NCBI RefSeq assembly: GCF_014651015.1
Contig: NZ_BMWB01000022.1
Coordinates: 62,001-126,000 of the forward strand
Direction of reading: 5' to 3'
From: Streptomyces xantholiticus
GTDB taxonomy: Bacteria > Actinomycetota > Actinomycetes > Streptomycetales > Streptomycetaceae
DNA: 64,000 nt
Under the pieces are notes generated by a model that saw only the letters and a program-made list of their open reading frames with translations, searched no databases and was not told the DNA's origin. This document shows, piece by piece, positions 17,691 through 26,747 of the stretch. Position numbers and translations under genes: made by a program. How positions within the stretch are numbered: position 1 is the first letter of the stretch; each line of letters begins with the position of its first letter.

Positions 17691-19246
17691 CTAGTTCTTC
17701 TGCAGGGCGCGGGTGACACCCGCGATGACTGCGGTCGTCAGCACCCAGCCGAAGGCGATCAGCAGGTAGGCCAGCCACTGGAGGCTGTCGTTCGACCAGT
17801 ACCAGGCCGTGCGCTGACCCAGACCACCGATGGGGATCAGAAGGTCGAGTGTGTAGACGAGGGGCTGGAACGGGGCTCCTTCGCCTCGTTTGACCGGGTT
17901 GGGGGAGTGACTGCCGAAGGACAGTGTGCCCAGTACGGTCAGAGCGAGGAGCCAGACTCCGGCCAACCAGGGGCGGTAGCCATAACCGACGGTCACGTCG
18001 AGCAGGTGCCCCCACCCACGCGCGCCCGGGGGCAGAGTTTGACGCCGATGGCGCTGTTTGGCGAGGAGTACGCGGCGGGCGTCGTCGTCGTGGCCGGCCT
18101 TCCGGTACCAGCTCGCCAACTGCTCATAGGGATGGGGCTGTAGCCCGGGTCGCGTCGAATCCACGCCACGCGGCGGGCCACGGAGTCCCGCCGTCCCACT
18201 GCCTCCCGCCGCTCGCCTGCCTCGTCCACCTTGATGGAGCCGTAGACGAAGCCGTCCAGCTCCACCACGTCCGGCCAGCTGTGGTCGCTGTCGTGGAGGT
18301 AGGACACCTGCGCGCCCCGTAGGTCCACGGTGCCGGACGGTGGCCGGGCGAGGGTGAAGTCGAAGTCGACGGTCTGCATCCGCAGGGCGACCAATGACGG
18401 GCCGCGGCCATCGGGCGGCCCGTTCAGGACGGCTCCTTCGAAGGTCAGGTCGTCCGAGATCCGGGTGCCGCGCAGCCGTACGATCCCGTTCGCGGTGAAC
18501 CCGTCGGAGAAGTCGAGCGTCGAGGCCACGGCGTTGTCCAGGGCGAGCGCAACACCGCGCCGGCTGGGGCGTTCCAGTAGTGCGCCCCGCATGTGCAGTC
18601 CGCCTGGCAGCTGTGCCCCCATGAAACGGAGTTCACCGTGCGCGACGAATCCGTCCTGGCAGTAGAAGCCGCCCTCCGCGACCAGTCCGCCAGCCGACAC
18701 CGCCCATTCCTCGGGTGCGGTGATCTCGGCGCCGTTGAGGTTCACGGCGCCGCTCACGTGGGCGTTGATGAGCGACAAGGCGGTGACCCTGCGGTGGAAG
18801 GGCGAGGCAGAGCCGCTTTCGAGGCGAGAGCGCCGAAGGTCGAGGCGTCCCTCGATACGGATCAATCCGGCTTCCACGCCCGGCACTCGGCTGCCCACGA
18901 TCGCAATTGACTGGGTCGACGCTCCGGAGAGGTCCACGTCCTCCTCGAACCAGCAGTCCTCGAGCCAGAGGGCGTGAGCGATCTGCGCGCCGGCCAGGTT
19001 GAGGTGCCCGGACATCCTCGCCCCGGCGAGCCTCAGACATGCGACGGCGCCCGGCTGTGCGGTGTTCGCGCCCTGGAGGAGCGCCACGATCGCGGCGGCC
19101 CGAACCGTCCGCACGGGGCCCCACTGCTCACCCTCGGCGACGCGATCCTCCTCGGGCACACCTGTGCGCAGATCCACGCGGTGTCCCTCGGGGAACGCAT
19201 CCCACAGCTCACGCTCCGGTGAAGTCAACTCATCGCATGAGAGCAC
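17691..19246 (-). pseudogene. Membrane protein with beta-helix-like domain, frameshifted
   Basis: The N-terminal 365 codons form a repetitive right-handed beta-helix-like domain (LRLAGARMSGHLNLAGAQIA, VDLRGAQVSYL), the type annotated in Streptomyces as membrane-associated oxidoreductase; the C-terminal part has two or three membrane spans (WLAGVWLLALTVLGTL). The frames join through IRRDPGYSP then HPYEQLASWYRKAGH. The join falls at GGGG 18134-18137 (CCCC in the coding strand), where one extra C would restore a single 518-codon frame. This is a real inactivating deletion or a homopolymer sequencing error. A degenerate copy of the 3' half lies near 32.2-32.8 kb. Function is unknown. Confidence 0.75.
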
Positions 19247-19353
19247 TCGTGAAGAGTAGTGATCTTCCCTTGCACTCGCCTTGCCTACCTCGCGCAGATC
19301 GGAGGGTGGCCCATTCTGTTAGGAGTAAGTGACCTGCGCTCGCGCGGTGGCCG

Positions 19354-19659
19354 TCAGAGATGCCCCATGAGCGCGGCCTTGGCCTCGCTGTCGAGTCCGG
19401 GACCGAGCAGGCCTGCGTTGTGGAAGACGACACCGGGTCCGGACGGGCTCTCGTTGAGGACCCACAGGCCGATCAGGATGGCGAGCGCGAAGACGACGGT
19501 GATCAGGACGGTGAGGACGAGGCGGCGGCGGCGTTCACGGCGCAGCCAGTCACCGCGGGCCATGCGGTAGGCGTCGGGCGCGGCATGCACGTCGCCGGCC
19601 AGGGTTTCCAGCGCCTCGCGCAGTCGCTGTTCGGTCCGGTCGTGGGCGGTGTCGTTCAT
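19354..19659 (-). CDS. Small membrane protein, putative anti-sigma partner
   Basis: A 101-residue protein with a soluble N-terminal half (residues 1-45, charged, helical), one membrane span at about 46-70 and a short external tail. It overlaps the sigma-factor gene by 4 nt at 19656-19659. Single-span proteins directly behind SigE-family sigma genes often act as anti-sigma factors. There is no zinc-binding HxxxCxxC motif, so the role rests on position only. Confidence 0.6.
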   Translation of the reverse strand: MNDTAHDRTEQRLREALETLAGDVHAAPDAYRMARGDWLRRERRRRLVLTVLITVVFALAILIGLWVLNESPSGPGVVFHNAGLLGPGLDSEAKAALMGHL

Positions 19660-20321
19660 CGCCGGGCCTCCATCACCTGGGTCAGGGCGGCGATGCCGCG
19701 CGATGTGTGTGTCTTGACCGAGCCCGTGGAGATGCCCATTGCTGCGGCTATTTCGCTCTCCTTCAGGCCGAGCCAGTGTCTGAGAACGAGGGCCTCGCGC
19801 TGTCGCGTCGGCAGTTGTTGGAGGGCGGCGATCAGCACGCGCTGATCGGCGCGGAGCAGGGCAGAGTTCTCGGCCGAGGCGACGAAATCAGCGGGCGGGG
19901 TCTCGGCGTGCTTGCGGGCGACCTGCAGGTGGCGGATTCGCATGCGGGTCAGATTGCACACGGTGGAGCGAAGATACGCTTCCGCAGCTTCGGGTTCCCG
20001 CAACCTTCGCCATTTCCGGTAGATCTGGTAGTAGGCCTCGGCGACGATGTTCTCGGGATCGTCGGCGCCGAGCAGGACGGCGAGGCGGAGCATCGAGGCG
20101 TAGTGCAGATTGAACAAGCGGGCCACGGTCACCTCACGTTCGAGTCCGTCCGGGTCGGTCACGGTCTGCGCGGGCTCGCGGTCACCAGCGCTGACTTCAC
20201 CGGTGGCGCTGTCGCTGGTGGTTGCGCCGTCGGTGACGCCGTCGGCGGATTCCGGCAGGGGCAGCTTCGGGACCCGTGTTGCGGACGGCAGTGTCGCGCG
20301 ACTGTCGTGTCTGCGTCTCAT
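19656..20321 (-). CDS. SigE-family ECF RNA polymerase sigma factor
   Basis: A 221-residue sigma factor. After a roughly 65-residue variable acidic N-terminus it has region 2 (RLFNLHYASMLRLAVLLGAD, NIVAEAYYQIYRKWRRL) and region 4 (LQQLPTRQREALVLRHWLGL, then SEIAAAMGISTGSVKTHTSRG). The ATG at 20321 overlaps the stop of the symporter gene (ATGA) and its stop overlaps the small membrane protein. The translational coupling to a transporter is unusual. The signal and regulon are unknown. Confidence 0.88.
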   Translation of the reverse strand: MRRRHDSRATLPSATRVPKLPLPESADGVTDGATTSDSATGEVSAGDREPAQTVTDPDGLEREVTVARLFNLHYASMLRLAVLLGADDPENIVAEAYYQIYRKWRRLREPEAAEAYLRSTVCNLTRMRIRHLQVARKHAETPPADFVASAENSALLRADQRVLIAALQQLPTRQREALVLRHWLGLKESEIAAAMGISTGSVKTHTSRGIAALTQVMEARR

Positions 20322-21880
20322 GGGTTGCTCGTTCCCGTCTCGGAGCGCCGCCCGGCAGTCAGGCGGGACGGCAGTTCGGTGGTGTCGGTGCCGCGAGGTG
20401 TGCCGAGGCGTTCGAGCACCGTGGTGGTGACCAGAGCGACCGTCAGGTTGATCAGGAGAGCTGCCAGTCCGGCGTAGATCTCCATGGGGTGGGCGGCAGG
20501 CCCGAACGGTACGACGGAGGAGAACCCCTCGCGCACGACCATGACCGTCCCGGCCACCATGCCCGCCGCCCACCCCGCGAGCAGTGCCCTCGGGTGCAGC
20601 CGGCTGGTGAACAGCCCGATGGCCACCGCGGGGAAGATCTGAAGGATCCATACTCCACCGAGGAGTTGGAGATTGATGGCGTCCTGGTCTCGCAGACCGA
20701 ACACGAACGCGACTGCCCCCGCCTTCGCGGTGAGCGACACCGCCTGGGCGATGCGCACCTGCCGTTTGGGCGTGGCCGTCGGGTGAACATATTCGACATA
20801 GACGTTGCGTACGAAGGACGTGGCGGCGGCGATCGACATCACCGCGGCCGGGACCAACGCACCCACAGTGATCGCGGCGAACACCAGCCCGGCCAGCGGC
20901 GCGGGCATGAGCCGGTCCACCAGCATCGGAACGGCCGACTCGGCGCCGCCCTGCGGGGCGCGTACGCCCGCAGCCAGCGCGGCGATGCCGAGAAGCCCGA
21001 AGACGGCGAGCAGCGCGGTCCATGCGGGCAGCGCGACCGTGGCCTTCCGCAGAGTGTCGGGGCCGGAGGCGGCGAAGCCGGCGGTGAGCACGTGCGGGTA
21101 CATCAGCAGGGCCAGGGCGGAGCCCAGGGCGAGCGTGGCGTAGGCCGTCTGTTGTCCGGGGGCCAGAAGCAGTGAGGCGTTCTCGGCGCCGGCCCCGGCG
21201 GTCCGGAGGGCGGCCGTGTCGAAGACCGCTCGCGGTCCGCCGAGGCTTTTCAGGGCCAGCCAGCACACGACGCCGACCGAGGTGAAGACGGCCACCGCCT
21301 TGAGGGCCGAGATGACGGTGGGGGCGCGCAGCCCGTACCGGTACGTCGCCACGGCGAGTCCGGCGAAGAGCAGGACCATCACCAGATCGCCGGCGGCACC
21401 CCGTGGATAGAGGCCGCCCGCAGTGAGCACTGCGCGGATGCCGAGCAGTTGCAGCGCCAGGTACGGCATGGTGGCGAGGATGCCGGTCAGCGCGACCGCC
21501 AGGGCCAGAGGCGACGATCCGTAGCGCCCGCGGACGAAGTCTGCGACGGTGATGTAACCGTGCCGGCGGGACACGTTCCACAGGCGGGGCAGCAGGACGA
21601 AGGCGAGCGGGCACAGGATCACGGTGTACGGCACCGCGAAGAAGGCAGGGGCGCCGACGCCGTACGCCAGTCCCGGCACGGCGGTGAAGGTGTACGCGGT
21701 GAAGATCGTGCCGCCCAGCAGGAACCACGTCCACACGGGCCCGAGGCTGCGGTCGGCCAGTGCCCAGCCCTCCAGGGACGGCAGACGGTCGGTCGGGTGG
21801 AAACGGCGCGCGGTGACGGCGGCGAGTGACGCCCCGCCGATGACGGCGAGGAACGAAGCGACCATGGTGGCATCCGTCAT
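20318..21880 (-). CDS. Sodium:solute symporter (SSS) family transporter
   Basis: A 520-residue, roughly 13-span permease of the sodium/solute symporter family, closest in character to monocarboxylate or acetate symporters (opening ASFLAVIGGASLAAVTARRF, then LEGWALADRSLGPVWTWFLL and YITVADFVRGRYG). It is the first gene of a coupled set with the sigma factor and the small membrane protein. The divergent gene at 22047 encodes DUF3311, a small protein that normally travels in the same direction with such transporters. Substrate is not determinable; a monocarboxylate is the best guess given the CstA gene nearby. Confidence 0.85.
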   Translation of the reverse strand: MTDATMVASFLAVIGGASLAAVTARRFHPTDRLPSLEGWALADRSLGPVWTWFLLGGTIFTAYTFTAVPGLAYGVGAPAFFAVPYTVILCPLAFVLLPRLWNVSRRHGYITVADFVRGRYGSSPLALAVALTGILATMPYLALQLLGIRAVLTAGGLYPRGAAGDLVMVLLFAGLAVATYRYGLRAPTVISALKAVAVFTSVGVVCWLALKSLGGPRAVFDTAALRTAGAGAENASLLLAPGQQTAYATLALGSALALLMYPHVLTAGFAASGPDTLRKATVALPAWTALLAVFGLLGIAALAAGVRAPQGGAESAVPMLVDRLMPAPLAGLVFAAITVGALVPAAVMSIAAATSFVRNVYVEYVHPTATPKRQVRIAQAVSLTAKAGAVAFVFGLRDQDAINLQLLGGVWILQIFPAVAIGLFTSRLHPRALLAGWAAGMVAGTVMVVREGFSSVVPFGPAAHPMEIYAGLAALLINLTVALVTTTVLERLGTPRGTDTTELPSRLTAGRRSETGTSNP

Positions 21881-22046
21881 CGCTGACCTTCCCTGTGTAG
21901 ACCTGCCCCTGATCGCGAGTTGCGCGGATGGCCGGTTCGGATGACAGAAATCCGCGGGAATTCTTCTGGAAATTTGCTGTCAACCGGCTGCGGCAGGTCG
22001 GCAACTCTTCCACAAGCCCACTGATGACGCGAGAGGAGTACACGGC

Positions 22047-22307
22047 ATGACGCGGTTCGTCTCCAACCGGCTGCGGCGCGTCACGGCAGCCGTCCTGCTC
22101 CTCGCTCCTGCGGCCGGGCTGTTGTGGGTCCCCTGGTACAGCGGTGCGCGCCCGCGGCTGGCAGGAGTGCCGTTCTTCTACTGGTACCAGCTCGCCTGGG
22201 TGCCTGGATGCGGTCTCGCCCTACTCGCCGCGTATCTGCTGACCAGGAACACCCATCGCCGTCCTGACCCTGCTTCCGGCCGCCGGCATCACCGGCCCGG
22301 ACCCTGA
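22047..22307 (+). CDS. DUF3311 small membrane protein
   Basis: An 86-residue protein with two membrane spans and the DUF3311 signature (LLWVPWYSGARPRLAGVPFF followed by YWYQLAWVP). In most genomes DUF3311 proteins are encoded directly before a sodium:solute symporter and probably assist it. Here the symporter is divergent, 166 bp away, while CstA follows in the same direction after 59 bp. The ATG is preceded by GAGAGGAG. Confidence 0.75.
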   Translation: MTRFVSNRLRRVTAAVLLLAPAAGLLWVPWYSGARPRLAGVPFFYWYQLAWVPGCGLALLAAYLLTRNTHRRPDPASGRRHHRPGP

Positions 22308-22366
22308 TCCGCAGCACAGCACATCGTCACAGAACCCCCCGAACACCCCCGAGGTGAGGAGCCGCC

Positions 22367-24523
22367 ATGTCCGAATCCGCCCTGCCCGAACCCGCCGGGC
22401 CACAGCACCGGGCCAACCGCCTGACTCCGCGCGCCATCCTGCTGTGGAGCACGGTAGCCGTGCTCGGCGCGATCGGCTGGGGTGTGCTGGCCCTGTCCCG
22501 GGGCGAGGAGATCTCCGCCGTGTGGCTGCTGGTCGCCGCCCTCGGTTCGTGGGCCATCGCGTACCGCTTCTACTCCCGCTTCATCGCCCGCCGGGTCCTG
22601 GAGGTCGACGACACGCGTGCCACTCCGGCGGAGCGGCTCGAGGACGGAGTCGACTACCACCCCACCGACAAACGGGTCCTGTTCGGCCACCATTTCGCGG
22701 CCATCGCCGGAGCCGGCCCGCTGGTGGGCCCGGTCCTGGCGGCCCAGATGGGGTATCTGCCCGGCACCGTCTGGATCATCGTCGGCGTCATTTTCGGCGG
22801 CGCGGTGCAGGACATGATCGTCCTGTTCCTCTCCATGCGCCGGGACGGCAAGAGCCTCGGGCAGATGGCCCGGGACGAGATCGGCAGGGTCGGCGGTGCC
22901 GCCGCGCTGATCGGCGTGTTCGCCATCATGATCATTCTTCTCGCGGTCCTGGCGATGATCGTCGTGAACGCTCTGGCGGAGTCCCCCTGGGGCACCTTCT
23001 CGGTCTCCATGACCATCCCCATCGCCCTCTTCATGGGCTTCTACCTGCGTTACCTGCGGCCCGGTCGGGTCGTGGAGACCAGTGTCATCGGTGTGGTGCT
23101 GCTGCTGTTCGCCATCCTCGGCGGCGGCTGGATCCAGGACTCCTCGCTGTCCGGGTACTTCCTGTGGAGCCCGGAGACCCTGGTCTTCTGCCTGATCGGC
23201 TACGGCTTCGTCGCCTCCGTGCTCCCGGTGTGGATGCTGCTCGCCCCCCGCGACTACCTGTCGACGTTCATGAAAGTCGGCACCATCGCGCTGATGGCCG
23301 TCGGGGTCGTGATCGCCGCCCCCGTGCTCAAGGCCGAGCCGATCACCGAGTTCGCCTCCACAGGCGCCGGACCGGTCTTCGCCGGGGCGCTGTTCCCCTT
23401 CCTGTTCATCACCATCGCCTGCGGTGCCCTGTCCGGCTTCCATGCCCTGGTCTCCTCCGGCACCACGCCGAAGCTGATCCAGAAGGAGTCCCAGGTCCGA
23501 CTCATCGGCTACGGCTCCATGCTCACGGAGTCCTTTGTCGCGATCATGGCGCTGATCGCCGCCTGCATTTTGGAGCCGGGTCTGTTCTACGCGATGAACT
23601 CGCCCGCCGCGCTGCTCGGCCCGACCGTGGAGACCGCCTCTGAAGCGGTGAGGAGCCTCGGCTTCACGATCACCCCGGACCAGCTCACCGCGGCCGCCCA
23701 GGCCGTCGAGGAGGAGACCCTGGTCGGCCGCTCCGGCGGCGCGCCCACCCTGGCCGTGGGCATGTCGGAGATCTTCGCCACGGTGTTCGGCGGTGCGGGG
23801 ACGAAAGCGTTCTGGTACCACTTCGCCATCATGTTCGAGGCTCTGTTCATCCTCACCACGGTGGACGCGGGCACCCGGGTCGGCCGCTTCATGCTCCAGG
23901 ACATGCTGGGCAACGTCTGGAAGCCGATCGGCCGCGTCAACTGGAAGCCGGGCATCTGGCTGTGCAGCGCCCTGGTGGTGGGTGCGTGGGGCTACTTCCT
24001 CCACGCCGGTGTCACCGACCCGCTCGGCGGTATCAAGCAGCTGTTCCCGCTCTTCGGCATCGCCAACCAGCTCCTGGCCGCGGTCGCCCTGGCCGTCACC
24101 ACGACGGTGCTCATCAAGAGGGGTAAGCTGCGCTGGGCCTGGGTCACCGGAATTCCGCTGGCCTGGGACGTGGCCGTCACCTACACCGCCGGCTGGCAGA
24201 AGATCTTCTCCGACGACCCCAAGATCGGCTTCTTCGCCCTCCGCGACAAGTACGCCCAGGCCATCGACGACGGCAAGCTCCTGCCCGGCGCCACGAACAT
24301 GGACGACATGCACACCATCGTGCTGAACAACACGGTCGACGGAGTCCTCATGGGCCTCTTCATGCTGCTCGTCCTCACGGTCCTGGTCAACTGCGCCGTG
24401 GTGTGCGTCCGCGCCATCCGCTCCGCGCAGGCGCTACCGACGACCGAGGCCCCGTACGTCAAGTCCCGCATCGAGGTGCCCGACCAGCGGAGCCCCGAGG
24501 AACTGGTGGGGACGCGCTCATGA
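22367..24523 (+). CDS. cstA: Carbon starvation protein CstA (pyruvate/peptide transporter)
   Basis: A 718-residue polytopic protein of the CstA family, proton-coupled pyruvate transporters first found as starvation-induced. Typical segments include FGHHFAAIAGAGPLVGPVLA, SGFHALVSSGTTPKLI and the conserved GGAGTKAFWYHFAIMFEALF stretch. The length agrees with E. coli CstA (about 700). The gene follows DUF3311 and ends with an ATGA overlap into a YbdD gene, its usual partner. A strong hairpin terminator closes the unit downstream. Confidence 0.93.
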   Translation: MSESALPEPAGPQHRANRLTPRAILLWSTVAVLGAIGWGVLALSRGEEISAVWLLVAALGSWAIAYRFYSRFIARRVLEVDDTRATPAERLEDGVDYHPTDKRVLFGHHFAAIAGAGPLVGPVLAAQMGYLPGTVWIIVGVIFGGAVQDMIVLFLSMRRDGKSLGQMARDEIGRVGGAAALIGVFAIMIILLAVLAMIVVNALAESPWGTFSVSMTIPIALFMGFYLRYLRPGRVVETSVIGVVLLLFAILGGGWIQDSSLSGYFLWSPETLVFCLIGYGFVASVLPVWMLLAPRDYLSTFMKVGTIALMAVGVVIAAPVLKAEPITEFASTGAGPVFAGALFPFLFITIACGALSGFHALVSSGTTPKLIQKESQVRLIGYGSMLTESFVAIMALIAACILEPGLFYAMNSPAALLGPTVETASEAVRSLGFTITPDQLTAAAQAVEEETLVGRSGGAPTLAVGMSEIFATVFGGAGTKAFWYHFAIMFEALFILTTVDAGTRVGRFMLQDMLGNVWKPIGRVNWKPGIWLCSALVVGAWGYFLHAGVTDPLGGIKQLFPLFGIANQLLAAVALAVTTTVLIKRGKLRWAWVTGIPLAWDVAVTYTAGWQKIFSDDPKIGFFALRDKYAQAIDDGKLLPGATNMDDMHTIVLNNTVDGVLMGLFMLLVLTVLVNCAVVCVRAIRSAQALPTTEAPYVKSRIEVPDQRSPEELVGTRS

Positions 24524-24711
24524 GAACCGTACGGAAGGTGCTGGGCGCTGTGCGCTGGTACGTACGTGAACTGACCGGCGAGGCGGAGTACGACCGCTAC
24601 TGCGACCGTCACCGCCGTCACCACCCGAACGCTCCGGTCCCCACACGGCGCGAGTACCAACAGATCCGCTCCTCCCACTGCGAACTGGAGAGACCCGGTC
24701 GCTGCTGCTGA
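24520..24711 (+). CDS. YbdD/YjiX family small protein
   Basis: A 63-residue protein with the family pattern WYVRELTGEAEYDRYCDRHR and HHPNAPVPTRREY. YbdD-type proteins are encoded directly behind cstA or btsT and are needed for full pyruvate uptake in E. coli. The ATG is inside the cstA stop (ATGA). Confidence 0.88.
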   Translation: MRTVRKVLGAVRWYVRELTGEAEYDRYCDRHRRHHPNAPVPTRREYQQIRSSHCELERPGRCC

Positions 24712-24737
24712 GAGGTCTTTGCAGCACCACACCAGCT

Positions 24738-24785
24738 GCGGGACGGGCGCCCTCATCCATGCCCTGGCAACGGCGCCCGTCCCGC
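24738..24785 (+). terminator. Strong hairpin terminator after cstA-ybdD
   Basis: GCGGGACGGGCGCC (24738-24751) pairs perfectly with GGCGCCCGTCCCGC (24772-24785) across a 20-nt loop, 26 nt after the ybdD stop. It has no U-tract, as is usual in Streptomyces. Confidence 0.8.
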
Positions 24786-24818
24786 GCTCCACCTGTTCCG
24801 CCCTAGCGGAGGCCCGAG

Positions 24819-25025
24819 GTGCTGCGACGCCGACCACCCCTGCTCGCGCCGCCCGAACCGAACGACCGGCCCCTGCACCGGGCGCTCGATGCTCGAACAC
24901 GACGCGGCGCCGACGCCGCCCCGGTCTTCCGGCGCATCGGCCGCCACATGACGCCCCACCCCTGGGAGCTGCTGCCCGACCCCGTTGAGAACTTCGTCTA
25001 CTGGCGCGACCAGAACCGTGTCTGA
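24819..25025 (+). CDS. Small hypothetical protein (doubtful)
   Basis: A 68-codon frame from a GTG with a weak GGAGG-like site just upstream. It has an arginine/proline-rich first half and a more natural end (HPWELLPDPVENFVYWRDQN). I recognise no family. It may be a degraded gene end rather than a functional gene. Confidence 0.3.
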   Translation: MLRRRPPLLAPPEPNDRPLHRALDARTRRGADAAPVFRRIGRHMTPHPWELLPDPVENFVYWRDQNRV

Positions 25026-25261
25026 AGAGCAGCGCCCCACGCATCGATTCCGGCGGGGTCGAACCGAAGAAGCCACCTGCCGGGCTGCGCGTTCCGGTCG
25101 GAGCCGAGGCGGTGCCCATCTCGTCCTGAGGACCGGCCACAGGCTCTGGTGGCGGTAACCAGGACCGGCTGCCCGTCCCGGGCAGCCATGAAGCCATTGC
25201 CCCGCCCCGACTCGGTCGGGATAGTGGCAGCCCGCACCAAGACACAAGGGAGGCACCCCGG

Positions 25262-26239
25262 ATGAAGGGGACCACGGGGCAACCGGCCGGCACCAGGGAA
25301 GCCCCGCTGCTCGGCCCCGGGGTCCTGCGCACCGCGCTGCGCACCCTTGCCCAACGCCCGGGCCTCGCCTACCGGTTGGCACTTCGCGGCACCGCCTGGG
25401 CCACGCTGGCCGGAACCGTTGTGCTGCTGCTCGCCCTGGCCGCCAGCCGGCCGGCGTTCACCGAGATGCAGCGGGAGGCCGACTTGGCCAGGCGGCAGGA
25501 GGACTCGTACGTGCCGGACACCGAGGTGCTGCTGCTGGTCTCGGTCGGAGCCCTGCCCGTACTGCTGGGCCTTGCCGCGTTCGCGTTCGGCGTGCTGCAC
25601 ACGGCGCACTCCCTGGCCGTCGTCGCCCACGTCCGGCCCGCCGCGGTGGGCGAGCTGTGGCGGCGGGCGCGGCGGCAGGCCGGGCGGTCGGCGGCGGTGC
25701 AGGCGTGCCGCGGGGTGCTGGTGGGCGGACTGGCTCTTGCGGGGGCGCTGTTGTGGTCGCTGGCCGATGTGGTGCTGCCCGCGGCCGAGCCGGTGCTGGG
25801 GTACGTCCTGCTGGGGCTGCTGGTGCCGGCTGTGCTGACCCTGCGCGTCGGCCTCGCCCTCGCACCGGCCGCCGCGGCCCTCGAGGGCCTGGGTGCGACC
25901 GCCGCGCTGCAACGCTCCTGGAGGCTGGTGCGAGGTGCGTGGTGGCGCACCACGGTCTGCGTCGCTCCACTCGCGGCGCTGACCGTCGCGGCGTACCTGA
26001 CGCTGCGGTACGCGGCGGAGCCGACGGACCGCGCGGCGCACGCCCTGGCGATGGCGGTGAGCTCGGGCAACACCTACTTCGCGTACACAGTGGCCCAACT
26101 GGCGCCTGTGGCATTCGCGTTGTCGCTGTGCGCGCTGCTGACGCTGCCGTTCACGCACACCGCGCTGACCGTGCTGTACACGCGGCGCTGTGCGGAGCGG
26201 GGCGAGCGAGCCGGGGAAGTGGGCATCCCGGGTTCGTAG
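25262..26239 (+). CDS. Polytopic membrane protein of unknown function
   Basis: A 325-residue protein with six membrane spans. The segment ATAALQRSWRLVRGAWWR between spans resembles the amphipathic motif found in the membrane domain of GDPD/YciC-like proteins, but no catalytic domain is attached. The ATG at 25262 follows AAGGGAGG. Transcribed alone; a hydrolase remnant follows. Confidence 0.7.
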   Translation: MKGTTGQPAGTREAPLLGPGVLRTALRTLAQRPGLAYRLALRGTAWATLAGTVVLLLALAASRPAFTEMQREADLARRQEDSYVPDTEVLLLVSVGALPVLLGLAAFAFGVLHTAHSLAVVAHVRPAAVGELWRRARRQAGRSAAVQACRGVLVGGLALAGALLWSLADVVLPAAEPVLGYVLLGLLVPAVLTLRVGLALAPAAAALEGLGATAALQRSWRLVRGAWWRTTVCVAPLAALTVAAYLTLRYAAEPTDRAAHALAMAVSSGNTYFAYTVAQLAPVAFALSLCALLTLPFTHTALTVLYTRRCAERGERAGEVGIPGS

Positions 26240-26249
26240 AGTTGCCGGC

Positions 26250-26463
26250 ATGGGGCACCGCAGCTTTCCGATCCTCCACGGGGTGGGAGACGTCGGCCGC
26301 CCGAGCACTGGCAGCACGACGTCGCGCAGCGCCTGAGGGAGCGCGAGGAGCGGGACTTGTGTCCCCAGCTGCCCGACCCGGACCGGCCGACGCCGGCTGC
26401 CTGGACGAGGCCCTCGAGGCATTGATCGCCACTGCAGTGACTGACGGGCCCAAGGTTCTGTAG
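26250..26463 (+). pseudogene. RBBP9/YdeN-type serine hydrolase remnant
   Basis: The pieces MGHRSFPILHGVG, then (shifted) EHWQHDVAQRLREREERDLC and PQLPDPDRPTPAAW, then (shifted again) LDEALEALIA follow the N-terminal 60 residues of small RBBP9-like alpha/beta hydrolases in the correct order. Two frameshifts separate them and the catalytic region is missing. From 26464 to 26747 no gene is evident; the last 70 bp are AT-rich and probably contain the promoter of the PAP2 gene. Confidence 0.55.
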
Positions 26464-26747
26464 GGCCGCAGCCCGCGGGGGCGGCGTGAATCGCGCTGCC
26501 CTCGACATCGCCGCTGTCGCCATCAAGCCGCCCCGGCACCCGCCCTCCCGTCCACCGAGCCGCCCGGGCCGCTCCGATCCGGAGCCGCGCGGCGTTTCAT
26601 GTCCGCCGTGGCCGTGGCCGTGGCCGCGGGCAAAAGGGGATCGGATCGCTGGATTTGACGTACCCGTGATCAGCAAAACCCACCCGCTCCGCTAATATGT
26701 TCGAGCTCGCAAGGATCATGTTGATATAGGACAAATCGGCTGAAAAA

